The notes below the pieces were generated by a model. The model searched no databases and had not been told where the DNA came from. It saw nothing but the letters and a program-made list of their open reading frames with translations. From the NCBI GenBank assembly GCA_015231955.1, contig JADGAN010000034.1, positions 1 through 58,808 on the forward strand: a DNA stretch of 58,808 nucleotides, written 5' to 3'. Origin of the DNA: Oligoflexia bacterium (GTDB taxonomy: Bacteria; Bdellovibrionota; Bacteriovoracia; Bacteriovoracales; Bacteriovoracaceae). Below, piece by piece: positions 8,515-17,997 of this stretch; the stretch's first letter is position 1; the number at the start of each line of letters is the position of its first letter. The position numbers and the translations under genes were made by a program.

Positions 8515-9015
8515 TTATTTATTTGTCTTTACCAACTCCGAAATTTTCTCTTGATCAAACCCCTCTTGATGAGCAATGAGTTCCCAAGCACCGCTGCTGG
8601 CAGCTTTGGCCTTAAATTTATAAAGCGCCCAGTGCGGGACATTGACCACTCCCAAATCTTTAAGAAGCGATCCACTACTGTCTTGAAACACTGGAAGTGC
8701 GATCTCAAACTTTTTCACATAGTGCTTGGCCCGTGCCTCCTCCTTATCAATGTTGACTGTTACCACTTGTACGCCCAATTTTTGTGATAGCTCCGGCAAC
8801 TGCACCTTAAGTTCATACTTACAGTTGGTACACCAGGTGGCCCAAAAGTTAAGCAACACTAGCTTACTTTGATCGAGCACAACTCCCTTCGCTTTCTCTG
8901 CACTCTTTAAGTCCCAAAGCTCACCAACTGGAAGTACACTCGCCGCCAAGGCGCCACCCCCGACGGTAATCGCCAAGGCCCAAAAAGAGAAACCAATAAC
9001 CAATAATCTCATCAT
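8515..9015 (-). CDS. Exported TlpA/ResA-like thioredoxin
   Basis: 166 residues with a Sec signal peptide (cleavage near ALAAS, residue 25) and a thioredoxin fold. The redox-active site is W-C62-T-N-C65 and the cis-proline is Pro127 in VNVPHWAL. NFWATWCTNCKYE is typical of TlpA/ResA-type periplasmic reductases, which reduce apocytochromes or other envelope disulfides. AAGGAG precedes the ATG pair at 9015 by seven bases. It stands alone, with no cytochrome maturation or DsbD-type genes nearby, so its partner is unknown. Confidence 0.9.
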   Translation of the reverse strand: MMRLLVIGFSFWALAITVGGGALAASVLPVGELWDLKSAEKAKGVVLDQSKLVLLNFWATWCTNCKYELKVQLPELSQKLGVQVVTVNIDKEEARAKHYVKKFEIALPVFQDSSGSLLKDLGVVNVPHWALYKFKAKAASSGAWELIAHQEGFDQEKISELVKTNK

Positions 9016-9230
9016 GAAAAAACTCCTTTTTCCTTTCCACTCAACTGATCATAAAAACCTTCGTTTAAGTTTAGCAATTAATTTATACTGTTAAAACCAT
9101 ACAGCTCAAAAGCTACAGCTCAATGCAATGTCTGCGCAGTAGAGGCACTTTCTTGATTAATTTTGCACTTTTAGTATTATTTGTTTGAAAGTTGAGCAAA
9201 AATAATTTATTTAATTATGTATCCAGAGAT

Positions 9231-9307
9231 GGCGACGTAGCTCAGTCGGTTAGAGCGAGAGTTTCATAACCTCTAGGTCGGCCGTTCGATTCGGCCCGTC
9301 GCTACCA
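9231..9307 (+). tRNA. tRNA-Met (anticodon CAT), elongator type
   Basis: A 77-nt cloverleaf with encoded CCA. The acceptor GGCGACG pairs with CGTCGCT (one G-U), the D arm is GCTC/GAGC, the anticodon CAT is at 9265-9267, and the T arm is GGCCG/CGGCC. The start of the sequence resembles elongator tRNA-Met rather than initiator, since position 1 is paired. A tRNA-Ile2 with lysidine is the alternative for a CAT anticodon. The innermost anticodon-stem pair (31-39) is a T/C mismatch. Confidence 0.93.
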
Positions 9308-9381
9308 CTTCTAAATGAACCCTTTTCACCTTTTTACTTACATCTCTTTTTTAAAACTTATCGGGAACCAGGAATAAACGC

Positions 9382-10521
9382 ATGCTCTACTCTCCTACTT
9401 CAACACTTAAAGCTTTTCTTATAGTTCTCTCCCTTTTCTCTATGAGTGCATGCTTTAAAAATCCTTTTAAAAAAGAGGCCCCCGGCGAGTATAAAAGTTT
9501 TATCGATTATTGCGAATCGATGGATCGTGATGCCTCTATCAAAACCACTATCAGTGCCATTTTAAAAGAGTTGCAAATCCCCCTTGAAAATCCCGATTGC
9601 CAAAAGGCGATGGATCTCTTGGAAAAGAGCAGCTATCTAAATCTCTCACAGCGTGGCGACCTCGCAAATCTCGCTCCACTGGCCCACTTAAAACAGTTAC
9701 AAGCGCTCGATCTCTCTTTTAATGCCATTAGCGATCTTGCTCCGCTTGCTAGCTTAGATGCACTCAGTGCTCTGAACCTCTCACACAATAAGATCAGTAA
9801 TCTGCTTCCCCTGGCGTCCTTGAGCGGACTGCAATCACTAAACGTCGGACAAAATAAGCTCCAAGATATTACACCCCTTACAAGCTTACAAAAATTAAAG
9901 GCACTGGAGCTATCAACCAATGAAATCTCCAATATTGAGGTGCTGGGAAAATTAAGCGATCTTACTGGGCTTAATATCAGCGGTAATAAAATTGAATCGA
10001 TTGAAGTCTTACGAAACCTCCTCATGCTTGAAGGAGTCGATCTCTCCAATAATGCGATCTCCTCGCTGGCACCACTGGCCTCACTTAGTAAACTCACCGG
10101 CCTTTACGCTCTTAACTGCAAAATCGAAAAGATCGATGCCTTAAGTAATCTCACTGAACTACAAATCATCAATTTAAGTAGCAACTCCATAAGCGACCTC
10201 TCCCCCCTTAGCTCACTTACCAAGCTCACCTCCATCTATCTCGATGATAATAAAATTTCCAACCTGCAAGCGCTCTCAAAGCTTCATGCACTAAGAGGAA
10301 TCTCCATCATTAACAATCAAATAAGTGATCTCTCTCCGCTCTCCTCCTTACCAGCTCTGATGGCACTAGATGTGAGCAAAAATAAAATCACCTCTATTGC
10401 CCCTCTAAAAAACTGCAAATCACTTGAAGCGCTCCACCTAAGTGGTAATCACATAACCGACCTCTCCATCGCCAAAGAACTCCCAGCGCTCAAAGACCTG
10501 CAACCCCAGAGCAACCCCTAA
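9382..10521 (+). CDS. Leucine-rich-repeat lipoprotein (internalin/SDS22-like)
   Basis: 379 residues. The signal sequence ends in the lipobox SMSAC (Cys24), so the protein is lipid-anchored. From about residue 95 to the end it consists of roughly a dozen 21-22-residue repeats of the form LxxLxxLxxLxLSxNxIxDLxPLASL, the bacterial SDS22-like type found in internalins. Such solenoids bind other proteins. The ATG has AGGA eight bases upstream. There is no catalytic domain. The MITE-like element at 10563 lies 41 bp after the stop. A role in cell-surface recognition is plausible but unproven. Confidence 0.9.
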   Translation: MLYSPTSTLKAFLIVLSLFSMSACFKNPFKKEAPGEYKSFIDYCESMDRDASIKTTISAILKELQIPLENPDCQKAMDLLEKSSYLNLSQRGDLANLAPLAHLKQLQALDLSFNAISDLAPLASLDALSALNLSHNKISNLLPLASLSGLQSLNVGQNKLQDITPLTSLQKLKALELSTNEISNIEVLGKLSDLTGLNISGNKIESIEVLRNLLMLEGVDLSNNAISSLAPLASLSKLTGLYALNCKIEKIDALSNLTELQIINLSSNSISDLSPLSSLTKLTSIYLDDNKISNLQALSKLHALRGISIINNQISDLSPLSSLPALMALDVSKNKITSIAPLKNCKSLEALHLSGNHITDLSIAKELPALKDLQPQSNP

Positions 10522-10554
10522 ACCGGACTATGATGGTTCGTTTTGTGATCATAA

Positions 10555-10676
10555 GAAAGAAGGTAACTGCTCACACCCTTCAGCCATCTACCCTCTACCG
10601 GATGCTGAAAGTTGCTTAGCTAACAGCATTTGGTTGAGAGGTGAAGGTTGAGGGGTGTGAGCAGTTACAAAAGAAG
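10555..10676. mobile_element. MITE-like palindromic element, copy 2, with 8-bp target duplication
   Basis: The 106-bp element spans 10563-10668, with terminal inverted repeats GTAACTGCTCACACCC that continue imperfectly inward so that the whole unit folds into one long hairpin. It is flanked by GAAAGAAG (10555-10562) and AAAAGAAG (10669-10676), which match at seven of eight positions, as expected for a slightly decayed 8-bp target-site duplication. Ends beginning GTAA/TTAC and 8-bp duplications recall the IS66 family, so such a transposase may have moved it in trans. No transposase gene is present in the window. Confidence 0.75.
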
Positions 10677-10686
10677 TTTAAATTGG

Positions 10687-11985
10687 TTAATTATTTTTTC
10701 TAAAATTAACAGTAATAATAGCATCCATTCTTTCTGCTTGTGCAAACATTTCCTTACCTAAATTGGTCATTGCGTGGGCATAGCTCTTGGTCTCATGGTT
10801 TGTCGTATTGAATTTTTCCACCGCACTATTAATAGACTTTAGGCCATGATAGATTTGCTTATTAAAATTTGCTATCTCTGCAATCACTTCCGATTCTTGG
10901 AGAACTGCTTGATTAATTTCATTTAAATGAGCATTATTTTCTTGCACCAATGATTCCCCGGTCTTCACCTTTTGCGTACTGTCACCAATTAACTGTTTAA
11001 TATCTTTCGTGGCATCTGCTACCCGTTGGGCCAACTCTCTTACTTCTACAGCAACTACTCCAAAACCTTTCCCTAATTCTCCTGCTTTAGCTGCCTCAAT
11101 TGCCGCATTAATGGCCAAAATACTTGTTTGAAAAGAAATACTCTCAACAATTTTCACAATAGCTGAAATCTTTCCTGAACTAGTTGTTATCTCAGACATG
11201 GCCTCGGTCACTTTTTTCGAAATCTCAATACCATTCTGAGCACTTTGAGAAACTACTTTCCCCAAATTTGTTGCATTTTCACTGTTACTCGCAGTCTGCT
11301 TTACCGTAGAGGTAATTTCTTCAATAGAAGCAACCATTCTAGTTAGTGCCTCAAGTTGTTGATCTACTTTAACCGCCAACAACTCATTACTCTCCATCAC
11401 CATACGTGATTTGCTTTCCAAATGTTGTTGTGTAAAGATCAGTGGATCAGTCACTTTGTTAAACATCCACTGAATCACTTGTGCTAAAACAATCGAAAAT
11501 AAAACCAAAAAGATTACACTGATAATAACCATGGTAATTAAAAAGTGTTTTATTTTTTTTGTTAATTCCTCTTTAGAATAATAAATAATTACTCTGCCTA
11601 TCTTTTTCTTATCTTTTAGAATCTCTTTTTCAATGGCCCAAGCAGGATTCACAAGATCTTTATTAACCTCTTTGCTAACAAGGTCATCATTTTTGTCGAA
11701 AAAAAGAATAGAAACCACTTCTGGATCAACAAGAATAGTACTTACAATGACATCCAGTCCTTCATAATCCATGTTCCAGATATATCCAATCCCCGTTGCC
11801 TGCATGGCCAAAGCTAATACCTCTGCTTTCCTTAGTAAAGCACCTTCACTTTCTTTATAAGTATTCTTGGCAATGTAAAAGACAAACCCAACAATTACAA
11901 AGGCAGCGATGATTAGGATGGTTAACTGAATTTTCCTCAACAATGTCATATTTGATATCCAGGGTGACCGTTCTCTCAACTTCAC
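10687..11985 (-). CDS. Methyl-accepting chemotaxis protein
   Basis: 432 residues. Membrane helices are at about 19-42 and 144-172 and flank a small sensory domain of roughly 100 residues. The C-terminal half is an MCP signalling coiled coil whose hairpin tip reads [20 protein letters not shown] followed by [13 protein letters not shown], the CheA/CheW-contact region. There is no C-terminal CheR-docking pentapeptide. The start is a GTG at 11985 with AAGGGAG nine bases upstream. It stands alone, so the ligand is unknown and it should feed a chemotaxis array encoded elsewhere. Confidence 0.92.
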   Translation of the reverse strand: MKLRERSPWISNMTLLRKIQLTILIIAAFVIVGFVFYIAKNTYKESEGALLRKAEVLALAMQATGIGYIWNMDYEGLDVIVSTILVDPEVVSILFFDKNDDLVSKEVNKDLVNPAWAIEKEILKDKKKIGRVIIYYSKEELTKKIKHFLITMVIISVIFLVLFSIVLAQVIQWMFNKVTDPLIFTQQHLESKSRMVMESNELLAVKVDQQLEALTRMVASIEEITSTVKQTASNSENATNLGKVVSQSAQNGIEISKKVTEAMSEITTSSGKISAIVKIVESISFQTSILAINAAIEAAKAGELGKGFGVVAVEVRELAQRVADATKDIKQLIGDSTQKVKTGESLVQENNAHLNEINQAVLQESEVIAEIANFNKQIYHGLKSINSAVEKFNTTNHETKSYAHAMTNLGKEMFAQAERMDAIITVNFRKNN

Positions 11986-12435
11986 TGTTTTATTCTCCCT
12001 TCGATGAGAAGCAATACGGACATATGGAATGTGCTCTTAACCAACTTTTGCATTTTCTAAATGCGTTCTAGTCAACATCTAGCTTGTTTTCCCAAACAAG
12101 TTTCTTTAAGGAACGAGTTGTTGGCAATTCATAGTATAACGGTATTTTTAGTTTTTATCAATCATCCATGAATAATCGTTCGATTATTCAATTTAGTCGA
12201 GTAACTGCTGTGCACGTATTCGATCATCATTTGAAGCACATCGAATATGCCAGGGTCGTACCACAAACTTCTATTTTTTCATCGATTCCTCAATATTTTT
12301 GGAGAAAAATGTTCCAGCTATCTTTTACATATGTTTTACACAAGAGCTGCCAGCGAACATTGTATTCGACCTGCGAGCAAGATATTCTATTAAAGTAAAT
12401 ACATGCATAGAATATTTCCTGGGGAGGAGAAGATA
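11986..12435. other. 450-bp intergenic region with several palindromes
   Basis: No convincing gene. It contains a hairpin CTTGTTT-tccc-AAACAAG (12083-12100) followed by TTTCTTT, which would be a weak plus-strand terminator. There is a sharp palindrome AATAATCG-TT-CGATTATT (12171-12188), and an ATTCGAT...ATCGAAT pair about 50 bp further on. The palindromes lie between the divergent chemoreceptor and lipase genes and may be operator sites. The reading frame at 12168-12398 has no ribosome site and no recognisable product. Confidence 0.4.
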
Positions 12436-13485
12436 GTGGTACGATTATTTTCCGCCATGTTTTTTTATACCTTTTGTTTATTTTTTACGATTGCTTTTGC
12501 AACTAAGGTTGCCAAGGCAGATCTTAGTAATGAGTTTCAACAAATGGAGGAAGAACTCTCTTATTACAGTTCCGACTATAGTTATAATTATAATTACAAC
12601 TATGATTATGGGGACACTCTGCTGCGAAAGAAATTGCAATCCTATGTGGTTTTTTATATCGATGGTTTTTTTGCCAAATCTTTTATACAAATTGTAAATG
12701 ATGTCCGTGCGATGGGAGTTCCTATACCAAGCTCACTCTTTTTGACTTTTGGTGATCAAGAAAATTATTTTCGTACCAATAAGATTGCGTTTTATCGTGT
12801 GCCGATTGGATCCTTTGCTTCGATGGAGGATAATAGCAAAACCATTTTAAAAGCGATCAACAATCAAAAGATAGTAGGCAACAAAAAAGTGATTATCATC
12901 ACTCACAGTAAGGGAGGATTGGATCTGCTGCAGGCGCTGCTTGATCATCCAGAACTTAAACAAAAAATTGCAGGATGGATTGCGCTACAAACACCTTTTC
13001 AGGGATCACCTCTGGTGTCCCTCTTTGACAGCAACAGGGCGTTAAACAGCATATGGAGATCCTTTCTCGCCCTACTGCGCGCTAATTATCAATCGTTTTC
13101 CTGTATGACTTCTGAATTCATGAGTAATTACTTTAGTCAAAATTCGACCTCTATTCAAGATGCCCTTACTGATTTACCAAAGATCACCGTAGGCACCTAT
13201 GTTGAGGCCGATTATTTTCGTTCCATCATCGAGTTTATGAAGGGGGATTTAAGCATTCTTAATCCGCTCACCATCTATCTCAATAACCATCTTGAGGGTG
13301 GGAAGAATGATGGTTTTGTACCTGTCAAGGGCATGTGCCTTGATAGTAAAGATTGTCTTACACTTCCAGATATGGATCACGCAGCGGCGATTATGGATGT
13401 GCCTCTATTTAAGTCACTAGGAAAAGAGCAACGCCTGCACTTGACTAAAGTACTTTTACTCATGCTACTGCAACGGATCGTATAA
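12436..13485 (+). CDS. Exported triacylglycerol-lipase-like alpha/beta hydrolase
   Basis: 349 residues from a GTG at 12436, chosen because GGGGAGGAG precedes it at ideal distance and it opens directly on a hydrophobic signal peptide ending near KVAKA. The catalytic triad is Ser158 in THSKGG, Asp292 in GGKNDGFVPV and His315 in MDHAA. This matches esterases and lipases of the PGAP1/lipase-2 kind, including WIALQTPFQGSP after the nucleophile. Residues 42-59 form an unusual Tyr/Asn-rich stretch between signal peptide and hydrolase domain. Probably secreted or periplasmic lipid or ester hydrolysis. Ends eight bases before the convergent methyltransferase. Confidence 0.8.
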   Translation: MVRLFSAMFFYTFCLFFTIAFATKVAKADLSNEFQQMEEELSYYSSDYSYNYNYNYDYGDTLLRKKLQSYVVFYIDGFFAKSFIQIVNDVRAMGVPIPSSLFLTFGDQENYFRTNKIAFYRVPIGSFASMEDNSKTILKAINNQKIVGNKKVIIITHSKGGLDLLQALLDHPELKQKIAGWIALQTPFQGSPLVSLFDSNRALNSIWRSFLALLRANYQSFSCMTSEFMSNYFSQNSTSIQDALTDLPKITVGTYVEADYFRSIIEFMKGDLSILNPLTIYLNNHLEGGKNDGFVPVKGMCLDSKDCLTLPDMDHAAAIMDVPLFKSLGKEQRLHLTKVLLLMLLQRIV

Positions 13486-13493
13486 ACCTAAAG

Positions 13494-14189
13494 TCAGCAG
13501 CGATTGGCAATAACTTGAAACACTCCGAAAGACGATTCAAAACATAAATCCTGGCGATAAACCAGATACTCTATTGTAAATCCTCTAGATAAAAACTCCT
13601 GTTCTAATTCCACTCCAGTCACTGCGCGACGATAGCGATAGAACTTATCGCCTCTTTTACGCCATAAAATTTTCTCGCTCTCCCCATCATCATTATCACT
13701 GGCGGTTGCAACCGACTCTAGCAGCAGTTGTCCTCCTTTAGGCCTTAAATATTTTTGCAAATTTTCAAAATAGGCCAAGCGCTCCTGATCGAGGCAAAGG
13801 CAATGGAAACAGTGATGATCAACAATCAGATCAAACGAATGCATAAGCGTGGGGATCAAAACCCTCACATCCCCTTGCAAGTAATGGAGAGGAAATCGTC
13901 CCTGTGAATTTCCATGGTAGGTACGCGCATAGTTTACGGCACTGGGGGCGATATCAACGCCGTAGACTTCCCCCAAGTTCAGTGACGAAAGATAGTAGGC
14001 CATCTCCCCTAACCCCGATCCCAAAACTAAAATATTTTTTGAGCAACCCTTTTCTTTCGCTGCAAATAAGCTTCTCCAGCGCTTGACCAATTCCATCAAG
14101 GAGTTGCTTGGCAACAACTGACCACCGCCTGCTTGCTCCTGCTGTAATAATTCCCGGTACGCCTTTTCATAATCGATATCAAGGTTCAT
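13494..14189 (-). CDS. Class I SAM-dependent methyltransferase
   Basis: 231 residues. Motif I is ILVLGSGLGEMAYYL followed by the acidic ribose-binding strand end YGVDIAPSAV; motif IV lies near LIVDHHCFHCLC. It resembles small-molecule methyltransferases of the Methyltransf_11/25 type, but the substrate cannot be read from the sequence. It starts 12 bp after the O-methyltransferase stop and is the last of six co-directional minus-strand genes, so it probably works on the same product as its neighbours. Confidence 0.82.
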   Translation of the reverse strand: MNLDIDYEKAYRELLQQEQAGGGQLLPSNSLMELVKRWRSLFAAKEKGCSKNILVLGSGLGEMAYYLSSLNLGEVYGVDIAPSAVNYARTYHGNSQGRFPLHYLQGDVRVLIPTLMHSFDLIVDHHCFHCLCLDQERLAYFENLQKYLRPKGGQLLLESVATASDNDDGESEKILWRKRGDKFYRYRRAVTGVELEQEFLSRGFTIEYLVYRQDLCFESSFGVFQVIANRC

Positions 14190-14201
14190 GCACCACCAGC
14201 T

Positions 14202-15272
14202 TTAGCTTTGCCCTTTTTTGCCTTTTGAGGCCACAATCATGGTGTAAGGCGATTTCAAAAGCTTGCGCTTTTTAATACACTCAAATCCTGCGTTTTGTAA
14301 CCACGCTTTTACATGTTCAAAACTGTGAGTCTCTCCTGCAACATCATTAAAAAGGGTCAGTCCCATCAATTTTGCAATGGTCTTATTAAAAGTTCCATAG
14401 GGAGTATCCACCATCAAATCCAAAATAACTACTCTTCCCTCCGAATTTAGCGAGCAGTAGATTTTACGAAATAAAGTTGTGTTTCCCTCTTCCAAGTAAC
14501 CGTGGATGATACTGAAGAGAAACACAGTATCAAAGCCGGATGGCCAAGTATCTTTTTCAAAATCACCCTCTATAAAATGGATTTTCTGCAAAAGTTGGTT
14601 TGCGCCTACAATCTTTTTGCCAATGGCCACTGAGTTTGGCCAATCAAAAATGGTTCCCTCTACATGTGCGTGCTTTAAGCAGGCCTTAACCGAATAGATC
14701 CCATGGCCACCACCAACATCCAAGAGCCGGTGAGGTGTCGCCTTGGCGGGAAATTTTAAATGGCAGAGCAACTCGTCGGCCGCCAATTTTGCCCCAAACA
14801 TCATTCCCTCTTGAAAAAATTCCCACCCATCAGGAAATTTATTTAACCACTCCCAAATAGTATCTGCAGGATGATCATTTCTAATGGTCTCTTCCAGCGA
14901 TTCTAAACGATCAAAAAGCAGGTGTTTAAAGAGCTTCACTCCACGGTGAATAGAGTGAGGGGAGCTTTCTACCAACCACTTGCTCGTAAGTTTTGTGTTG
15001 GTATAACTATTGTTCGTTGCTTTTTTGACATACTTTAAAGCGTCCAATGCCTCTAACATTAAGTATGTCCCTCTGGGGCCGGCCTTAATTTTCTCTGCCA
15101 CTTCCAGCGCAGTCAGAGGTATATTGCTATCTAGCACCTCAAAAATTCCCATCTTGATTGCTAGCTCCGCTACACGAAAGGCCATTCCAGTGAAGTAGTC
15201 AGAAACAATTCCCGGGGCCAAATTCAAATCGTTCCATACAAGTTTTTCCACGAGATTCATTTGTACAGGCAT
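14202..15272 (-). CDS. O-methyltransferase, acetylserotonin-OMT / polyketide-OMT-like
   Basis: 356 residues. The N-terminal 100 residues form the winged-helix dimerisation domain of plant-type and polyketide O-methyltransferases (MGIFEVLDSN, LTALEVAEKIKAGPRGTYLM). The SAM domain has LLDVGGGHGIYSVKA and the catalytic-region motif FDTVFLFSIIHGYLEE. I take the ATG at 15272 because a perfect AAGGAGGT lies seven bases upstream. Family members methylate hydroxyls of aromatic or polyketide metabolites. Probably acts with the methyltransferase immediately downstream. Confidence 0.85.
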   Translation of the reverse strand: MPVQMNLVEKLVWNDLNLAPGIVSDYFTGMAFRVAELAIKMGIFEVLDSNIPLTALEVAEKIKAGPRGTYLMLEALDALKYVKKATNNSYTNTKLTSKWLVESSPHSIHRGVKLFKHLLFDRLESLEETIRNDHPADTIWEWLNKFPDGWEFFQEGMMFGAKLAADELLCHLKFPAKATPHRLLDVGGGHGIYSVKACLKHAHVEGTIFDWPNSVAIGKKIVGANQLLQKIHFIEGDFEKDTWPSGFDTVFLFSIIHGYLEEGNTTLFRKIYCSLNSEGRVVILDLMVDTPYGTFNKTIAKLMGLTLFNDVAGETHSFEHVKAWLQNAGFECIKKRKLLKSPYTMIVASKGKKGQS

Positions 15273-15350
15273 GCCAACACCTCCTTTAAAAGTCAAGTGC
15301 GTGGCGAGTATAGCAGTGCTTTTTTAAGTGCGATAGTTTAAATTTTAAGA

Positions 15351-16736
15351 TCAATTAAACCATGAAGGATCAACGTGTTTGTTAAAATAGTAAAATCCAC
15401 CTCTGATAAAGACATAAGAGACGTAAAACACGATAGGCCATTTCACCCACTTGATCCACCAAAAGCGATGAAGACCACTTAAAGCACCATAGACAAGAAC
15501 AATAATCAAATTAACGATAATAGGGAAATTATATCTCCCTTGAAGCCCGATACCAAACAGGCGCACTTCAAGATAGGTGGCGTAGTTGTGAAATAAAACC
15601 ACACTCATATAAGCAAGAGAGCTAAAAAAAAGAGTGTTAAATACAGGATTTGAAAAACACTCTTTGAAATTAAAGAAAAGCAGAAGAAGGATGGCCAATG
15701 TGATGATCCAAATCTCTTTAGCACACTCTGAACTATTACGAGAGAGTGTCTTATGAGCATGAATACCTACAATACTGCCAAGAGTCTGCTCAAAATAACT
15801 TCCCAAATACTCTCCAAAACTCATGACCGGAGTGTTTTTATTTTGCTCTTTTAAAGTATAGTCGCGTAAATACATGCCTGAAAAATCTCTACAGATTTGT
15901 TCGCCCAGCACTTTTCCGCAAGTAGGCAGAGGAGAGTGATAGAGAATCAGGTTACGCAGGTATATGCCGCCATTTAAGATCAGCAGAATGATTATTGCAA
16001 CAGCGATAACATATTCGTGTGTTTTTATTTTGATAGCTTTAAAGCTGGTCAAGACGGCTTTAAAGGATAGCATCAATTTGCGGTAGAAGAAACAGAGGAT
16101 CACAAGTTGGATGGCCAGCAAAGGAAGATAGGTCATCTTCGTTAACGTGCCCACAAGAGAAGCTAGTAAGAAGAGAGTAACGCTTAAGCGAAATTGCAAA
16201 ACCTCTTCGCTTTGAGTATTGACCATTTTTAGAAGATAATAAAAAGAGATCACGGCCATAGTATTGACTAAGTTATCATAGGAGATGGCAACGGAAAGAG
16301 AGACGTACATAATAAGATTGGTAAGTAAAACCATGACCAGGAGTTTAATTGCACGATCCTCTGTTAAAAGCTTGATCGTCAAATAGGCATAGTAGTATTT
16401 CACTAGGGCCAACAGGAGATTTAAAAAGCGTAAATAGAGCAGCACACTCGCTTGAGATAAGTTCAAGGGATCCACCACTCGCATCGCATTCCCAAAAAGA
16501 AAGTGATAAAGAAACGGGTTGGTTCGAAGCGACCCATAAGTGTATGTTTGCGGGCCATCGCTAATAAAAAACATAAACTCTTTTAAGTAAAAATTGGAAC
16601 GTAAATAGTGTTCATACTCATCGGGAAAGATCTCCCAGTATTTTATTCTTATAGCAAAATAAAAAAGCTGTAATAAAAGTCCTAACACGATGAGAGCAAG
16701 GAAGGTGTAAAAGAAGAGATCCGATGGTTTTCTCAC
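15351..16736 (-). CDS. Polytopic membrane protein, GT-C glycosyltransferase-like (DUF2142-like)
   Basis: 461 residues with about ten hydrophobic helices. The first extracytoplasmic loop carries IFPDEYEHYLRSNFY, with the acidic pair expected of GT-C-fold glycosyltransferases that use lipid-linked sugars. Near the C-terminus QGRYNFPIIVN resembles the DUF2142 group. Start is a GTG with AAGG upstream. It lies 27 bp after thrE in a co-directional run. Function by fold only; it might glycosylate an envelope product or be a non-enzymatic relative. Confidence 0.6.
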   Translation of the reverse strand: MRKPSDLFFYTFLALIVLGLLLQLFYFAIRIKYWEIFPDEYEHYLRSNFYLKEFMFFISDGPQTYTYGSLRTNPFLYHFLFGNAMRVVDPLNLSQASVLLYLRFLNLLLALVKYYYAYLTIKLLTEDRAIKLLVMVLLTNLIMYVSLSVAISYDNLVNTMAVISFYYLLKMVNTQSEEVLQFRLSVTLFLLASLVGTLTKMTYLPLLAIQLVILCFFYRKLMLSFKAVLTSFKAIKIKTHEYVIAVAIIILLILNGGIYLRNLILYHSPLPTCGKVLGEQICRDFSGMYLRDYTLKEQNKNTPVMSFGEYLGSYFEQTLGSIVGIHAHKTLSRNSSECAKEIWIITLAILLLLFFNFKECFSNPVFNTLFFSSLAYMSVVLFHNYATYLEVRLFGIGLQGRYNFPIIVNLIIVLVYGALSGLHRFWWIKWVKWPIVFYVSYVFIRGGFYYFNKHVDPSWFN

Positions 16737-16763
16737 AAGTCTTACCTTATTTTATATTCCAGG

Positions 16764-17981
16764 CTACAGCTCTCTTTTCGGATTGATGAGAACGTTTCCA
16801 CAAAGCAGTCCCCCGACAATGATCATCGCAATGATCCCAACAGAAACAGCACTATGAACGCCGCTGATCACATCACTACTCGCCATCATATTCAAGCTAC
16901 GATAGCTCACAAGGCCTGGAACTAAAAACAAGATCCCTGGGAATTGAATAATAGAGACAGGGCGATTCAAGAGGCGAGCAAAGAGGTTACTGCCTGCACT
17001 GACGGACAAAGCACCAGCAAAGGCCGCCAACTGCACTCCCGCATAGTAGTTACCTACTTTATAAGCGATAGAAACAGTAAAGGCCGTAATAATGATCCAG
17101 ATTATATCGCGAATATGCGCCCGAAAAAGAATCGCAAAAGAGATAGCAGAGATGAGGATGCTTCCCCATTGCAACCAATCGGGTAACGAGTGGTGAGGCA
17201 GATGGTGAGGCCTTGGCAAATAGTGTGAGACCAGTCCTGAGCCTCCCATCACTCCAATTAAAATTTTTAGTAGTCCCATGCCGGCACCTACGAGGCGGGC
17301 ACTGCCGGCAACGTAGTTTTGTGTGGCCAATTCGACGGTGGCCACCGTGATCGATAGGCCCGGCATGAGGTAGATCAGTCCTGCCAGTAACACAATCTCC
17401 TCTGAAATAGAGGGAAAAAAATAGCTGGAGACAGCTGCAATCACTGCACCGAAAAAGGCACAAAAAATATCACCAAGGTGAGCAAGTTTCGCAAGTTTAC
17501 TTGAGAGTAGCGAAATCACTCCTACCAAGAGCCCAATCACAAACGAGGGGAGTAAATCAAAAAGGCCCGCTCCTAAAACAATACTCACCGAGAGCGAAGC
17601 AAATCCAGAAGTGGCCAGCATGACCCATGCGGGATAGCGCTCTTCCAAGCTATCGATGGCCTCTAAACGCTTGACCCCGTCGTAAGGATTCATCTTTCCT
17701 TGCAATACTTGATCAGCAACATCATTAATGAGACAAATGCGCTCTAAATGCACACTTCCCGGAGCACACCTCTCTAACACACCATACTCTTCACCAGGAA
17801 AGCGAAAGGAGCCGACAAGGGAAGTGGGTGTAGAGAAGAATTGCGCATCCATCTTTAAGCTTGAGGAGACCGTTTTTAAAATAGTCTCAATCTTATGCGC
17901 ATTCGATCCATACTCGTGGAGTGAACGCCCAAGTTTGGCAACAAATAAAATTTTATCATGATCTTGTTTTGAAATTCCCAT
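16764..17981 (-). CDS. ThrE-family threonine/serine exporter
   Basis: 405 residues joining both halves of the ThrE family in one chain. The soluble N-terminal domain (about 1-115) has LGRSLHEYGSNAHKIE and FFSTPTSLVGSF; roughly ten membrane helices follow. Known members export threonine and serine. It lies 16 bp after a PduX-like L-threonine kinase, so a shared link to threonine or phosphothreonine is attractive. No strong ribosome site is visible before the ATG. Confident as a ThrE homologue; substrate inferred. Confidence 0.85.
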   Translation of the reverse strand: MGISKQDHDKILFVAKLGRSLHEYGSNAHKIETILKTVSSSLKMDAQFFSTPTSLVGSFRFPGEEYGVLERCAPGSVHLERICLINDVADQVLQGKMNPYDGVKRLEAIDSLEERYPAWVMLATSGFASLSVSIVLGAGLFDLLPSFVIGLLVGVISLLSSKLAKLAHLGDIFCAFFGAVIAAVSSYFFPSISEEIVLLAGLIYLMPGLSITVATVELATQNYVAGSARLVGAGMGLLKILIGVMGGSGLVSHYLPRPHHLPHHSLPDWLQWGSILISAISFAILFRAHIRDIIWIIITAFTVSIAYKVGNYYAGVQLAAFAGALSVSAGSNLFARLLNRPVSIIQFPGILFLVPGLVSYRSLNMMASSDVISGVHSAVSVGIIAMIIVGGLLCGNVLINPKREL

Positions 17982-17997
17982 TTCTAAGATTATATGC

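Noticed and set aside
8348-8554. 68-codon frame on the plus strand
   Set aside because: It starts at a TTG directly abutting the AAGGAGG, overlaps the tlpA-like gene on the other strand, and has no recognisable sequence. The region is better explained as structured RNA.
12168-12398. 76-codon frame on the plus strand
   Set aside because: No ribosome site, no signal peptide or domain, and its start lies inside a palindrome.
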